Source: Thiohalocapsa sp. ML1
GTDB taxonomy: Bacteria; Pseudomonadota; Gammaproteobacteria; Chromatiales; Chromatiaceae
DNA: 64,000 bases
Assembly: GCF_001469165.1 (NCBI RefSeq)
Contig: NZ_JABX01000012.1
Span: 62,001-126,000, forward strand
Reading direction: 5' to 3'
Shown here: positions 34,177-46,325 of the stretch, piece after piece
Position numbering within the stretch: position 1 is the first letter of the stretch
Layout: each line of letters starts with the position of its first letter
The notes under the pieces: generated by a model
What the model was told of the DNA's origin: nothing
The model's input: the letters and a program-made list of their open reading frames with translations, nothing else
Databases searched by the model: none
Position numbers and translations under genes: made by a program

Positions 34177-34283
34177 GATCTGACGCTCCAAAGGGGTTTC
34201 ATTTGAGTTTCAGCACTGCAGGGGCGTGCGGAAGGAGATTCCGACGGTGGCCCCCGGTGGTCCGTGGGATACGGCCGCGGTGG

Positions 34284-34312
34284 AGTATACGTGCCAGATT
34301 CCCTGTTGTGAA
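34284..34312 (-). promoter_or_regulatory. Sigma70-type promoter of the sulfur globule gene
   Basis: On the minus strand TTCACA (34312-34307) and TATACT (34289-34284) are separated by exactly 17 bp, each one mismatch from consensus. Transcription would start near 34277, leaving a leader of about 100 nt before ATG 34176. Confidence 0.7.
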
Positions 34313-34406
34313 GGGCGCTAATAACCGGTTTCTAGGCACAATTCAGCGCGATCCGCCAGCGCCGCCCGGGCGCGCGCCAATTGAGGCAGGGCCCGTAATT
34401 TGCTAA

Positions 34407-37559
<3,153 letters not shown>

Positions 37560-37604
37560 TACAGGCACGCGCGGGCAGCGGGCGGCAGGGTCGGGGACAG
37601 AGGC

Positions 37605-37901
37605 ATGACGCGCTGGATCATTCTGGGGCTCTTGCTGTTGCTCGGTCTGCTGCAATACCGCCTCTGGCTCGGCGAGGGCAGCCTCGCCGAGCTACATGCG
37701 CTGCGGGCGCAGATCGCGGGCTACCGCGAGGAGCTCGCGCAGTTGGAGGCGCGCAACCGAGCGCTGGCCGCGGAGGTCGAGGACCTGCGCATCGGGCTCG
37801 AGGCCATCGAGGACCGTGCGCGCAGCGAGCTCGGCATGATCCAGCGCGGCGAGGTCTTCCTGCAGGTCATCGAGAAACCCGAGCCGGAGGCCAAGCCATG
37901 A
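37605..37901 (+). CDS. ftsB: Cell division protein FtsB
   Basis: 98 residues. An N-terminal membrane helix (IILGLLLLLGLLQYRLWL) is followed by a periplasmic coiled coil (LRAQIAGYREELAQLEARN) and the conserved ARSELGMIQRGEVFLQV near the end. FtsB forms a complex with FtsL and FtsQ that activates septal wall synthesis. The position between eno and ispD is the standard one in Gammaproteobacteria. Confidence 0.93.
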   Translation: MTRWIILGLLLLLGLLQYRLWLGEGSLAELHALRAQIAGYREELAQLEARNRALAAEVEDLRIGLEAIEDRARSELGMIQRGEVFLQVIEKPEPEAKP

Positions 37902-37938
37902 CCGACCAGCGGCGGCGCAGCGCCCCGCCCGCACGCCC

Positions 37939-38655
37939 GTGAGCCACAGAAGACACTGGGTGCTCATCCCGGCCGCCGGCGTCGGCAAGCGCTTTGGCGC
38001 CGCGGTGCCGAAGCAGTACCTAGAGCTTGCCGGGCGCCCGGTCATCGACTACGCCATCGGCGCCTTCATCGGTCATCCGGCCATCGCCGGCTGTGTCGTG
38101 GTGCTCGGCAGCGACGACGGCTGGTGGGACGAGACGAGCCGCTATGCCGGCAATGCACGTGTGCTGCGGGCACCGGGCGGCGCCGAGCGTTGCCACTCGG
38201 TGCGCAACGGCCTGGACGCCCTCGCGGGGCAGGCCGCCGACGACGACTGGGTGCTGGTGCACGATGCGGCGCGGCCGTGCCTGCGCCGCTCGGATCTGGA
38301 CCGGCTGCTCGCGGCGCTGGCGGATGAGCCGGTGGGCGCGCTGCTCGCCGTGCCCATCGCCGACACCGTCAAGCAGGCGCAGGCCGGGCGCGTCGCGGCG
38401 ACGCTGCCGCGCAGTGCCCTGTGGCGGGCCTACACGCCGCAGGCCTTCCCGCTCGGGCTGCTGCGCTCCGCGCTGGCGCATGCCGAGCAGCAGGACCTGA
38501 TCGTCACCGACGACGCGAGCGCGGTCGAGCTGCTCGGCCACCGCCCGGCGCTGATCGAGGGCAGCACCGACAACATCAAAATCACCCGGCCGGAGGACCT
38601 GCCGCTCGCGGCGTTCTTCTTGAACCGACAGGCACAGGACCAGGCAACATGCTGA
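37939..38655 (+). CDS. ispD: 2-C-methyl-D-erythritol 4-phosphate cytidylyltransferase
   Basis: 238 residues, third committed step of the MEP isoprenoid pathway: couples MEP to CTP. The CTP-binding loop is [36 protein letters not shown] and [20 protein letters not shown] are further signatures. Start GTG 37939. It overlaps ispF by 7 bp, so translation is coupled with the enzyme two steps later. Confidence 0.96.
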   Translation: MSHRRHWVLIPAAGVGKRFGAAVPKQYLELAGRPVIDYAIGAFIGHPAIAGCVVVLGSDDGWWDETSRYAGNARVLRAPGGAERCHSVRNGLDALAGQAADDDWVLVHDAARPCLRRSDLDRLLAALADEPVGALLAVPIADTVKQAQAGRVAATLPRSALWRAYTPQAFPLGLLRSALAHAEQQDLIVTDDASAVELLGHRPALIEGSTDNIKITRPEDLPLAAFFLNRQAQDQATC

Positions 38656-39122
38656 TTGGACAGGGCGTCGACGCCCATCGCTTCGGGGCGGGCCGCCCGC
38701 TGGTGCTGGGCGGCGTCAGCGTGCCGCACGACCAGGGCCTCGCCGCCCATTCGGACGGCGATGTCGTGATCCATGCGCTGTGCGATGCGCTGCTCGGCGC
38801 CGCCGGGCTGGGCGACATTGGCCGGCACTTTCCGGACACCGATGCGGCCTATGCCGGCATCGACAGCCGCATCCTGCTGCGGCGGGTCATGGCGTCGCTC
38901 AGCGAGCGCGGGCTCGTGGTGCGCAATGCGGACCTGACGATTGCCGCGCAGGCACCGAGGCTCGCACCCCATGTCGACGCCATGCGCGCGGTGCTGGCAG
39001 CGGATCTGGGCTGCGCGCCGGCCCGGGTCAACGTCAAGGCCACCACCACCGAACGCATGGGCTTCACGGGTCGGGGCGAGGGGATCGCCGCCTTTGCGGT
39101 GGTCCTGCTCGACGAATCGTGA
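38649..39122 (+). CDS. ispF: 2-C-methyl-D-erythritol 2,4-cyclodiphosphate synthase
   Basis: 157 residues, forms a trimer that cyclises CDP-ME 2-phosphate in the MEP pathway. The zinc ligands are in [10 protein letters not shown] (D8, H10); [19 protein letters not shown] and [13 protein letters not shown] are conserved, and [17 protein letters not shown] is the C-terminal signature. ATG 38649 lies inside the last codons of ispD. Its stop overlaps the truD GTG start (GTGA). Confidence 0.97.
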   Translation: MLIGQGVDAHRFGAGRPLVLGGVSVPHDQGLAAHSDGDVVIHALCDALLGAAGLGDIGRHFPDTDAAYAGIDSRILLRRVMASLSERGLVVRNADLTIAAQAPRLAPHVDAMRAVLAADLGCAPARVNVKATTTERMGFTGRGEGIAAFAVVLLDES

Positions 39123-40213
39123 ATGCGTCAACGGCAGCCGGTGAGGAGACCGCGCCCGACGGCGGGTGGCGGAGCTTCGACGCGCTGCCGCGCGCCTTCG
39201 GCGAGCCGCCGATCACCTGCCGGCTGCGCGCCGAGCCCGCGGACTTCACGGTCGATGAGATCCTTGCCTTCGGCCCAGACGGCGCCGGTGAGCACCGGTT
39301 GCTGCGGGTGCAGAAGACCGACTGCAACACCGACTGGGTGGCGCGCCGCATCGCGGCCCTCGCCGGCGTGCCGCACAAGGTCGTCGGCTACGCCGGGCTC
39401 AAGGACCGCCATGCGGTGACCACGCAGTGGTTCTCGGTGCACCTGGGCCCGCGCCCGGAGCCGGACTGGGCGCCGCTGGCTGCCGAGGGCATCGAGGTGC
39501 TCGAATCCCACGCCCACAAGCGCAAGCTGCGCCGCGGGCTCCTCGCCGCCAACGCCTTCGAGCTGCGGCTGCGCGACGTGGTCGGTGACCGAGACGCGCT
39601 GGAGCGGCGCATGCAGACCATCGCCCGCGGCGGCGTGCCCAACTACTTCGGCCCACAGCGCTTCGGGCGCGGCGGCGGCAACCTGCACCGGGCTGCGGCC
39701 ATGTTCGCCGGCACGCCCGCCGCGGACGACCGTGGGCGCCGCGCCGGGCGCCATCTGCAAGGGCTCTACCTGTCCGCGGCGCGCTCGCAGCTCTTCAACG
39801 AGGTTCTGGCGCTGCGCGTCGAGCGCGAGGATTGGCACCGGGCCTTGCCGGGCGAGCGGCTGCAGCTCTTCGGCTGCCATTCGCACTTTCTGGCGGAGGT
39901 CATCGACGAGCGTATCCACGAGCGCGTGGTCAGCGGCGACGCGCTGCCCACCGGACCACTGTTCGGCGCTGGTGAGCCGCTCACCACCGGCGAGGTTGCC
40001 GCACTGGAGGCCGGCGTCTCGGCGCCCTTTGCCGCCTGGATCGAGGGTCTCGCCGACGCGGGCTTGGCACAGGAACGTCGGCCGCTGGTGCTGAACCCGG
40101 AAGACCTGTGCCTCGAATGGCTGGCGCCGGACGAGCTGCGGCTCTGCTTCACACTGCCCGCCGGCAGCTATGCCACGTCCCTGCTGCGGGAGCTGGCGCT
40201 CTGGACTGAGTGA
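39119..40213 (+). CDS. truD: tRNA pseudouridine(13) synthase TruD
   Basis: 364 residues. It makes pseudouridine 13 in tRNA-Glu. The catalytic aspartate is in [34 protein letters not shown] and [19 protein letters not shown] are family signatures. Start GTG 39119, overlapping the ispF stop by 4 bp, which supports co-translation. The usual surE-pcm-nlpD-rpoS genes do not follow; instead a hairpin and an autotransporter gene do. Confidence 0.95.
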   Translation: MNASTAAGEETAPDGGWRSFDALPRAFGEPPITCRLRAEPADFTVDEILAFGPDGAGEHRLLRVQKTDCNTDWVARRIAALAGVPHKVVGYAGLKDRHAVTTQWFSVHLGPRPEPDWAPLAAEGIEVLESHAHKRKLRRGLLAANAFELRLRDVVGDRDALERRMQTIARGGVPNYFGPQRFGRGGGNLHRAAAMFAGTPAADDRGRRAGRHLQGLYLSAARSQLFNEVLALRVEREDWHRALPGERLQLFGCHSHFLAEVIDERIHERVVSGDALPTGPLFGAGEPLTTGEVAALEAGVSAPFAAWIEGLADAGLAQERRPLVLNPEDLCLEWLAPDELRLCFTLPAGSYATSLLRELALWTE

Positions 40214-40222
40214 AAGGCCGGA

Positions 40223-40244
40223 GCGCCGACTTCCCGGTCGGCGC
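40223..40244. terminator. Hairpin after truD
   Basis: Arms GCGCCGAC and GTCGGCGC around TTCCCG, 10 bp after the truD stop. No T-run follows, so it may be a weak terminator or a REP unit; its loop side resembles the second hairpin of the dispersed element (GCCGACCTCCCGGTCGGC). Confidence 0.5.
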
Positions 40245-40355
40245 CGCTCAGCGGAGTTGACGCCCCGGTTATCGCGGTTCGCGCTGGTTCGCGGTTCCAT
40301 TTGCGGCAAGTGCGGATAGCATCCTCGACGCAGCATCGCGACAGGGGCAGCGGCC

Positions 40356-42212
40356 ATGACGACTATCAGTGACATGACGACGGCGGCGTCCGTGCCGTCC
40401 CGGCGAGAGGGCGCATCGGGCGCCGCCTCGCGGCAAGGGAACTGCCGGCGGCGGCATCGGGGCGGCGGGCTGTGGCTCGCGTTGCTGCTCGCGAGCTTGG
40501 GATTGCTGCCGGCCATGGGGCAGGCCGAGATCACCAACGTGACCTTGGGAATATCGCCCGGTAATATCAGCGGCGGCGAGACCGCCACCGCGACCTTGTC
40601 CGTGGCGGGTGAGCACCCCGGTGCCACCATTGCAATCGAGCTCGGCGGCACCGCCGTGCTGGACGCGGACTACAGCATCACCGACCTCGCGGGTTCGGAA
40701 ATGGATTCCGAGCGGGTCGGCAACACCATGACGGTCTTCGTCGCATCCGGCGCGGACCAACTGGGCACGGCGACCATCACCGCCATTGCGGATGCCGTGC
40801 CGGCGGGGGAATCGCGAACGCTCAGTCTCACGGTGGTCCGTTGTATGGAAGAGGACTCTACGGAGCCGTGCCTGCCGGGCGCCAGCGCCGCGCTCACGAT
40901 CCAAGGACCCGAGCCGACACCCGAGCCCGAGCCCGAGCCCCTCGACCTCGCCGGCCTGCCCGGCCTCACCGGCAACCAGCGGACCATGGGCGGCACCATC
41001 ACCACTGTCTGCCAGGGCCTCGACGGACGGTCGAATCGCAACCCCGGTGAGCAGGACCTGTTCGAGCAATGCACCGCGCTGCTGAATGCTTCCAGTGAAA
41101 CCGACGCCGCGCAGGGCGTCGCGGCACTGACGCCGGAGCAGGCGAGTGCACCGCGCCGACTCACCAACCGCCTTACCGGTGCGCAGCAGGACAACGTCGC
41201 CGCCCGCCTGTCGGGACTGCGTGGTGGTGCGCGCGGGGTGAACCTGAGCGGGCTCACCTTCAACATCGACGGCCAGCGCCTCAATGCGGACCTGCTGACG
41301 GCCATGCTCGGCGACGGCGGTCTGCGCGGCGGTGCCGCGAGCGCCGACGACGGTTACCAATTCGAGCGCCTGGGCGTCTTCGTCAACGGCAATGTCGACT
41401 GGGGCAGCAAGGACCGCACCGGCAACGAGGACGGCTTCGACTTCAACAGCGTCGGCATCACTGCGGGCGTCGATTACCGCTTCTTGGAGGGCCTGGTCGT
41501 CGGCTTTGCGCTCGGCTACGGCAGCAGCGATGTGGACATCGATGCCAACGGCGGCGACCTCGACGCCACCGCCTGGAGCGCGACGCTCTACAGCACCTAC
41601 TACGCCACCGACAACCTCTATCTCGAAGGCTCGGCGAGCTGGGGCTGGGGCAGCTACGACCAAAACCGCAACATCGACTACAGCATCCTCGGCGGCACGC
41701 GCGAGGCCAAGGCGGACTTCGACGGCAATCAATATGCGCTCATGCTCGGCGCCGGCTACGACATCACCCGCGGGGCGAACATCGTCGATTTCTACGGCCG
41801 GCTCAACTACGTCAACGTCGACCTCGACGGCTACCGGGAGCGCGGCGCAGAGGGGCTCGATCTCGTCATCGAGGACCAGACCTCGACGTCCTTCAGCAGC
41901 GTGCTCGGTGCCCAGTACACGCGGCCGATCAGCGTGCCATGGGCGGTACTGCTGCCGCAGGGCTGGATCGAGTGGTCGCACGAGTTTGAAGACGGCGACG
42001 ACGAGGTGTCGGGCGTGTTTGCCAACGACCCGAACCGCATCGCCTTCGCGCTGGCCACCGATCGCTTCGACTCGGACTTCTTCCGCGTCGGCCTCGGCCT
42101 CGGCGCGCAGTTCGGTCAAGGCCGCACCGCCTTCATCAGCTACGAGGCCGCGGTCGGGCTCACCGACTACATGGAGCAGAGCGTCAACGCCGGCGTGCGG
42201 CTGGACTTCTGA
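40356..42212 (+). CDS. Type V-like autotransporter with C-terminal beta-barrel
   Basis: 618 residues. A basic N-terminal extension precedes a hydrophobic signal segment (GLWLALLLASLGLLPAMGQA, about residues 38-57). A passenger of about 130 residues looks like a beta-sandwich/Calx-beta-like repeat (ITNVTLGISPGNISGGETAT), followed by a PEPTPEPEPEP linker. The last 280 residues form an autotransporter barrel with alternating aromatic strands (YQFERLGVFVNGNVDWGS) and the terminal VNAGVRLDF, ending in Phe as needed for the Bam complex. The passenger is small, so it may stay at the surface. No protease domain seen. Confidence 0.85.
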   Translation: MTTISDMTTAASVPSRREGASGAASRQGNCRRRHRGGGLWLALLLASLGLLPAMGQAEITNVTLGISPGNISGGETATATLSVAGEHPGATIAIELGGTAVLDADYSITDLAGSEMDSERVGNTMTVFVASGADQLGTATITAIADAVPAGESRTLSLTVVRCMEEDSTEPCLPGASAALTIQGPEPTPEPEPEPLDLAGLPGLTGNQRTMGGTITTVCQGLDGRSNRNPGEQDLFEQCTALLNASSETDAAQGVAALTPEQASAPRRLTNRLTGAQQDNVAARLSGLRGGARGVNLSGLTFNIDGQRLNADLLTAMLGDGGLRGGAASADDGYQFERLGVFVNGNVDWGSKDRTGNEDGFDFNSVGITAGVDYRFLEGLVVGFALGYGSSDVDIDANGGDLDATAWSATLYSTYYATDNLYLEGSASWGWGSYDQNRNIDYSILGGTREAKADFDGNQYALMLGAGYDITRGANIVDFYGRLNYVNVDLDGYRERGAEGLDLVIEDQTSTSFSSVLGAQYTRPISVPWAVLLPQGWIEWSHEFEDGDDEVSGVFANDPNRIAFALATDRFDSDFFRVGLGLGAQFGQGRTAFISYEAAVGLTDYMEQSVNAGVRLDF

Positions 42213-42369
42213 CGAGGCTTCGCCCCAGACCGACGAGTCGTGCTCATCGAAATCGCTATCGGGATCGGATCGGGATCGGTTGGCACTCGGTTAGATTTCG
42301 ATTTCGATAGCGATCCCCATCCGGACGCGCCTGGCCGGTCGGACGCCCCGTCGAAACTTGACTCATCAG
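42213..42369. repeat. ATCGAAATCG simple-sequence inverted repeat
   Basis: CATCGAAATCGCTATCGGGA at about 42246 and GATTTCGATTTCGATAGCGA at about 42295 are near complements; the best-paired arms are ATCGCTATCG (42252-42261) and CGATAGCGAT (42305-42314). It lies 30 bp after the autotransporter stop and may terminate that transcript or be a decaying hexamer microsatellite. Confidence 0.5.
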
Positions 42370-42535
42370 TCCGGCGCCGAGCCGAGCCGAGCCGAGCCGG
42401 GCCGGGCCGGGCCGGAGAGCCGACCTCCAGGTCGGCTCCGCACTCCCGATAGCAGTGCATCCCGCTCAGGCGACGTGTTGACCTGGAGGTCAACACTCCA
42501 GTCAACACCCGTCAACACCGCGGACATTCGCTTAC
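42370..42535 (-). repeat. Dispersed repeat element, copy B
   Basis: Shares the core of copy A in reverse orientation: the identical 22-bp palindrome at 42475-42496 (arms GTGTTGACCT / AGGTCAACAC), the flanking GTTGACGGGTGTTGACTGG, the CGGGATGCACTG block, and the second hairpin AGCCGACCTCCAGGTCGGCT at 42419-42438. The GTTGTCGTTGTC segment and the GGTCTGAGGCTC end of copies A and C are missing. Confidence 0.85.
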
Positions 42536-42616
42536 GATAGCGACGCCGACAGCGAATGGATGCTTCTGTACACGGCGGCGTAGGCGGGTACGCGGCGCGC
42601 GGCGCCAGCGGGCGGG

Positions 42617-42820
42617 TCATGCCCGCAGCTCTGCGGCGTAGCCGGCCTCCTGCAACGCCGCGACCAAGGCCTCCGGCTCCGGCGAGCCCGCCACCCTGGC
42701 CGTTCCCTGCTCCAGGCTGACCTCCTCGACCGCCGTCACGCCCGGGACGCCGGACAGCGCCGCGGTGACGGCCTTCACGCAGTGCATGCAGTTCATGCCT
42801 TCGACCTTCAGCTCGATCAT
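42617..42820 (-). CDS. HMA-domain heavy-metal (copper) chaperone, CopZ-like
   Basis: 67 residues. A single heavy-metal-associated ferredoxin-like domain with the metal site GMNCMHC near the start and EEVSLEQGTARV as the second strand. Size and motif fit CopZ/Atx1-type copper chaperones, but a related metal is possible. ATG 42820 follows GGAGGTCCCT, a strong ribosome site. No copper ATPase is adjacent. Confidence 0.88.
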   Translation of the reverse strand: MIELKVEGMNCMHCVKAVTAALSGVPGVTAVEEVSLEQGTARVAGSPEPEALVAALQEAGYAAELRA

Positions 42821-42883
42821 AGGGACCTCCAGCGAGCGAGTGGCCAGTGGCCCGCCGCCGCGGACCGACAAGCTCAGGCAGCG

Positions 42884-42975
42884 CAGTCTTGCGCGACTGG
42901 GCCGTTTACCGCAAGTGAACCGAGGGTCGAGGCGGGCTCCTCGGCCCTCGGCCCTCGGCCCTGTCGCCGCGCATG
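42884..42975 (-). repeat. GGGCCGA heptamer hairpin, copy 3 (partial element)
   Basis: On the minus strand GGGCCGA units (42941-42962) face CGCCTCGACCCTCGG (42919-42933), followed by TTCACTTGCGGTAAACGGCC and TTGCGCAAGA. This matches the second dispersed element from its hairpin onwards (compare 22094-22175); the part before the hairpin is missing. Confidence 0.7.
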
Positions 42976-43021
42976 TCCCGCCATCAAGGCGCCCATGGCT
43001 CCCGCGCGCTCGCCGGTGCCG

Positions 43022-44233
43022 TCAATAGGCCGGCGCATCCGCGTTGTAGCGCAGCCCCAGCGACCGCGCCTGCTCGCGCACGGTCTCGAACAGCTTCTGG
43101 TCCAGGCTATCTGCGGCGCCCGCGTCCGCGGCCACCTTCTCGCGCAGATACTCGGTGCGCCGACGGGCGGTCGCCTCGATCTGCTGCCGGATGGCCTCGC
43201 GACGCCCGGCCTGCTCCGCGATGACGCTGCGCTGCGCGTCCGCCGAGAGGCCCTGCAACGGCTCCGGCAGCGCCTCCGGGGCGATCTCCTCCAGCGCGAC
43301 GCTGCCCGTGGTCACGGCGTCCACCAGCTCCTTGTCGCCAAGCAGCGCGGCCTTGCCGCTGCCGCTGGCCGCGAAGGTCGCCCGCCGCGCCAGCACCGGC
43401 GCCGGGGCGGCATCGCGCACGGCCTTGCTCGCGGCCAGCCCCTCGGCGCGCGCTTCGCGCTCCGCCGCGCTGCCGTAGTAGAGGCGGGTGTCGTCGAGCT
43501 CGGCGGAGAGCTTGGCGAGCTTCTTGTCGTAGGGCGTCGCGATGGCCACGGCGTTGCCGTCTTGGGCGAGGTGCAGGTAGGCCCCGTCGCCGAGCTGCGC
43601 GACCTGCTGCCAGATGCCCCGCGTGTCCGTGCCGTTGCCGACTTGGATGGCGTTGACGCGGATGCCGCGCTCGCGGGCGATGGCCAGCGTCTCGGGGTAG
43701 GGCACGTCGTCTTGATAGTCCATGTGCGGCGGGGCGTCGCCGACCAGGAACACGACGCGATAGGCGTTCGGCGCCTTTCCCCAGCTTATGTCGTCCACGG
43801 CCTCGTGCAGGGCCTGGTTCACGCTCTCCGGCGCGTCGCCGCCACCCTGGGCCTCGAGCTGGAACAGCGCCGCGTGCAGCGCGTCCAGGTCCGGCGTCAG
43901 GTCGGTGACGCGCGTGACATAGGCGTCGCCGCGGTCGCGGTAGGCGACGAGGCCCATGCGGATCTCCGGCGCTGGCTCCGCCGCCGCCAGCGTGCTGGCG
44001 ATGGACCAGACCTTGTCCTTCGCGGCCTGGATCAGCCCGCCCATGCTGCCGGTGGTGTCGAGGACGAAGACGGCCTCCACCACCGGGCGCTGGCCTTGCT
44101 TGGGCGCAATGACGACGGGATGGTCGCTGGGATCGGGCTGCGGTTGCTGGCCCGGCAGAAAGGCGAGCGCGCCGGCGGTGGCGGCGAAGAGCGCGATACC
44201 GATGAGGATGCTGCTGCGTGGCTGGACGTGCAT
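43022..44233 (-). CDS. VWA-domain protein with N-terminal membrane anchor
   Basis: 403 residues. A signal-anchor (SSILIGIALFAATAGALAFL) places it in the periplasm or at the membrane. The von Willebrand A domain has the metal-ion (MIDAS) motif VFVLDTTGSMGG, then MGLVAYRDRGDAY, and PNAYRVVFLVGDAPPHMDY. The C-terminal 170 residues are helical and charged (EAIRQQIEATARRRTEYL). It is the last gene of a three-gene operon after a PspA-like and a membrane protein. I infer a protein-binding role in an envelope-stress or maturation complex; no specific function is known. Confidence 0.82.
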   Translation of the reverse strand: MHVQPRSSILIGIALFAATAGALAFLPGQQPQPDPSDHPVVIAPKQGQRPVVEAVFVLDTTGSMGGLIQAAKDKVWSIASTLAAAEPAPEIRMGLVAYRDRGDAYVTRVTDLTPDLDALHAALFQLEAQGGGDAPESVNQALHEAVDDISWGKAPNAYRVVFLVGDAPPHMDYQDDVPYPETLAIARERGIRVNAIQVGNGTDTRGIWQQVAQLGDGAYLHLAQDGNAVAIATPYDKKLAKLSAELDDTRLYYGSAAEREARAEGLAASKAVRDAAPAPVLARRATFAASGSGKAALLGDKELVDAVTTGSVALEEIAPEALPEPLQGLSADAQRSVIAEQAGRREAIRQQIEATARRRTEYLREKVAADAGAADSLDQKLFETVREQARSLGLRYNADAPAY

Positions 44234-44288
44234 GGGAGTGACCTCCGTTGGGGATGGACGTTGGGTGATGGAAAGCGACGCGTCGGCG

Positions 44289-44873
44289 CTAACGGCTCGC
44301 CGCGAGCCGACGCAGGCTCGTCGCGGCGCTGCGTGCCGCCGGCTCGAAGCGCGGGTCGGTGTCGGGTGCGTCGCCGGCCGCGGCCCCGGGCGGTTGCAGG
44401 CGACGCACGCCCGCGGGCAGCGCCGGAAACAGCGCCTGCACCAGCAAGAAGCTCCAGACCGCCGCCGCCGGGCTGCCGGTGGCCGCGATGGCCCAGAGCG
44501 CGCCGCCGAGCCCGAGCAGCACGAGGCCGAGGTCGGCCAGCGCCGCGAGTGGCCCGCACGGGAACAGCAGCGTGCGGCCGAGCCAGAGCAGTGCGAGCTG
44601 TGCCGGCAGCACCCAGCGCGGCGCGAGCAGGAGCCCGAGCAACGTCGCCGCCGCCAGCGCCAGCGGCAGCAGCAGCCGGCCGCCCGCCGCCGGGCTGCGC
44701 CAGGCGAGATAGAGCCCATAGCCGATGCCGATGCCGGCGAGCGCGAGCAGCGCGGCGTCGGCGCGGCCGAGCAGCGGCGCGAGCAGCGCCGCCAGCGCGC
44801 CGGTGGCGATGCTCGCCGCCGCGGCCACGCCGACGCCTTCGAGGAAACCGGGCAGGCGCCTTGACGTGCTCAT
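44289..44873 (-). CDS. Polytopic membrane protein in PspA-VWA operon
   Basis: 194 residues with five or six predicted membrane helices (AAASIATGALAALLAPLL, LLLPLALAAATLLGLLLAP, LALLWLGRTLLFPCGPLAAL, LADLGLVLLGLGGALWAI). No recognised domain. It overlaps the upstream PspA-like gene by 4 bp and precedes the VWA gene by 55 bp, so it is probably the membrane component of a complex with both. Confidence 0.75.
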   Translation of the reverse strand: MSTSRRLPGFLEGVGVAAAASIATGALAALLAPLLGRADAALLALAGIGIGYGLYLAWRSPAAGGRLLLPLALAAATLLGLLLAPRWVLPAQLALLWLGRTLLFPCGPLAALADLGLVLLGLGGALWAIAATGSPAAAVWSFLLVQALFPALPAGVRRLQPPGAAAGDAPDTDPRFEPAARSAATSLRRLAASR

Positions 44874-45433
44874 GCCGGCCTCCGCCGCTTCGCGGCCAGC
44901 AGCGCCACCTCCACATCGGCGTCGCGCACCGCCGCGGGCTCCGGCGCGAGCGCGTCCCAGCCGCCGAGCGGGTCTGATGGCGCCTGTCGATCGGTGCCGT
45001 CGTCGGCCGGCACGGCGAAGCGCGTGGCCTCGGCGCGCAGCATCTCCAGGCGCTGCCGGCGCTCGTCGAGCGCGGCCTCCAGCGCCCGGATGCGGGTCGT
45101 GAGCGTGCCGCTCGCCTGCGCGAGGCGGGTCGCGAGGCGCTCGCGCTCCAGCCGGCGGCGCAGCAGGCCGCGGGCGAGGTCGTCCTCGCCCGCGTCGAGG
45201 CAGACATCCAGTTGGTCCGCGTCGGCGTCGGCGGCGCGGGCGAGGGCGGACTCCTGCTCGGCAAGCGCCTCCTGGCGGCGGCGCAGGGTCGCGAGGGTCG
45301 CCGCGTCCGCGGCGAGCGCGTCTTCCATGTCGCGCAGGCCCTGGGCGAGCAGGATGTCGGGTGCCTCCAGCCGATCGAGCAGCGCGTGCAGATCGGCCCG
45401 CAGCAGGCGGGACAGACGGGTCATCAGTGCCAT
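44870..45433 (-). CDS. PspA/IM30-like coiled-coil protein
   Basis: 187 residues, almost entirely helical. RLSRLLRADLHALLDRLEAP at the N-terminus resembles the amphipathic helix plus start of PspA/IM30 proteins; the coiled coil follows (ATLATLRRRQEALAEQESAL, RIRALEAALDERRQRLEMLR). PspA proteins polymerise on stressed inner membranes. The C-terminal 35 residues are a divergent tail. First gene of the operon, divergent from a two-component system with 166 bp between. Confidence 0.78.
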   Translation of the reverse strand: MALMTRLSRLLRADLHALLDRLEAPDILLAQGLRDMEDALAADAATLATLRRRQEALAEQESALARAADADADQLDVCLDAGEDDLARGLLRRRLERERLATRLAQASGTLTTRIRALEAALDERRQRLEMLRAEATRFAVPADDGTDRQAPSDPLGGWDALAPEPAAVRDADVEVALLAAKRRRPA

Positions 45434-45502
45434 GGTCGGGTCTCCGTGGGTGGACTGCAGGTGCAGTCTAGGCAGACCCGCTGCCGCCCTGTAGACACGA
45501 CG

Positions 45503-45543
45503 TGGTAAACAACGTGCGTCAGGATTTACCCGAAATTTACCCG
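45503..45543 (+). promoter_or_regulatory. Candidate response-regulator operator (direct repeats)
   Basis: ATTTACCCG occurs at 45524-45532 and again at 45535-45543, an 11-bp spacing that puts both on one face of DNA, as OmpR-type regulators require. A GTGGTAAAC nearby (from 45503) contains the inverse of TTTACC. The site lies in the divergent region, 57 bp from the regulator start and about 90 bp from the PspA-like start. Confidence 0.6.
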
Positions 45544-45599
45544 CGGCCCCGGCCCCGAGCTGCTAGCGTTACCGGGGTCCACGGAGCAGAGCAGAGCCC

Positions 45600-46325
45600 A
45601 TGTCCCACAAGCACAGCATCCTGGTCATCGAGGACGAGGAGCCGATCCGCGTCGGGCTCGTCGACGTGCTCGTGTTTCACGGCTTCGACGTCGGCGCCGC
45701 CGCGGACGGCCGCGACGGCCTGCACCAGGCCCTCACCGGCGGTTTCGACCTGCTCCTGCTGGACCTGATGCTGCCCGGCCTGGACGGCCGCGAGATCTGC
45801 GAGCGCGTGCGCGCCCGCGACCCGGAGCAGCCCATCATCATGCTCACCGCCCGCGGCACCGATGAGGACATCATCCGCGGCCTCAAGCTCGGCGCCGACG
45901 ACTACGTGACCAAGCCCTTCTCCGTCGCCGAGCTGGTGCTGCGGGTGCAGGCGGTGCTGCGCCGGGCACGGCCACTCGCGGCGCTGCCGGCGCGCTTTCG
46001 GCTCGCGGACGGCACCGACATCGACGCGGCCAATCTCACCGCCCGCCGGCATGGCGGCCCGGTCGCCGAGCTGACCCGCCGCGAGATGGAGACGCTGCAA
46101 TACCTCGCCGCCCACGCGGAGCGCCCCGTGCCGGCGGAGGAGCTGCTGCAGCAGGTCTGGGGCTATCCGAAACAGGCCAATCCGGAGACCCGCACCGTGG
46201 CCATCCACATCGCCAAGCTGCGCCGCAAGCTGGAGCCCGACCGCACCGAGCCCGCCCTGCTGCTCACCGTGCGCGGCGCCGGCTACCGGCTGCTGCTGGT
46301 ACCGGCCGCGCCGGCGCCGCGATGA
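45600..46325 (+). CDS. OmpR/PhoB-family response regulator
   Basis: 241 residues. The receiver domain has acidic residues in VIEDEEPIRV, the phospho-accepting Asp55 in LLLLDLMLPGLDG, and Lys105 in DDYVTKPFSVAEL. The winged-helix output domain contains LTRREMETLQYLAAHAERPV and RTVAIHIAKLRRKLEPD, the DNA-recognition helix. It overlaps the sensor kinase gene by 4 bp (ATGA). It probably controls the divergent PspA-like operon and itself. Confidence 0.94.
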   Translation: MSHKHSILVIEDEEPIRVGLVDVLVFHGFDVGAAADGRDGLHQALTGGFDLLLLDLMLPGLDGREICERVRARDPEQPIIMLTARGTDEDIIRGLKLGADDYVTKPFSVAELVLRVQAVLRRARPLAALPARFRLADGTDIDAANLTARRHGGPVAELTRREMETLQYLAAHAERPVPAEELLQQVWGYPKQANPETRTVAIHIAKLRRKLEPDRTEPALLLTVRGAGYRLLLVPAAPAPR

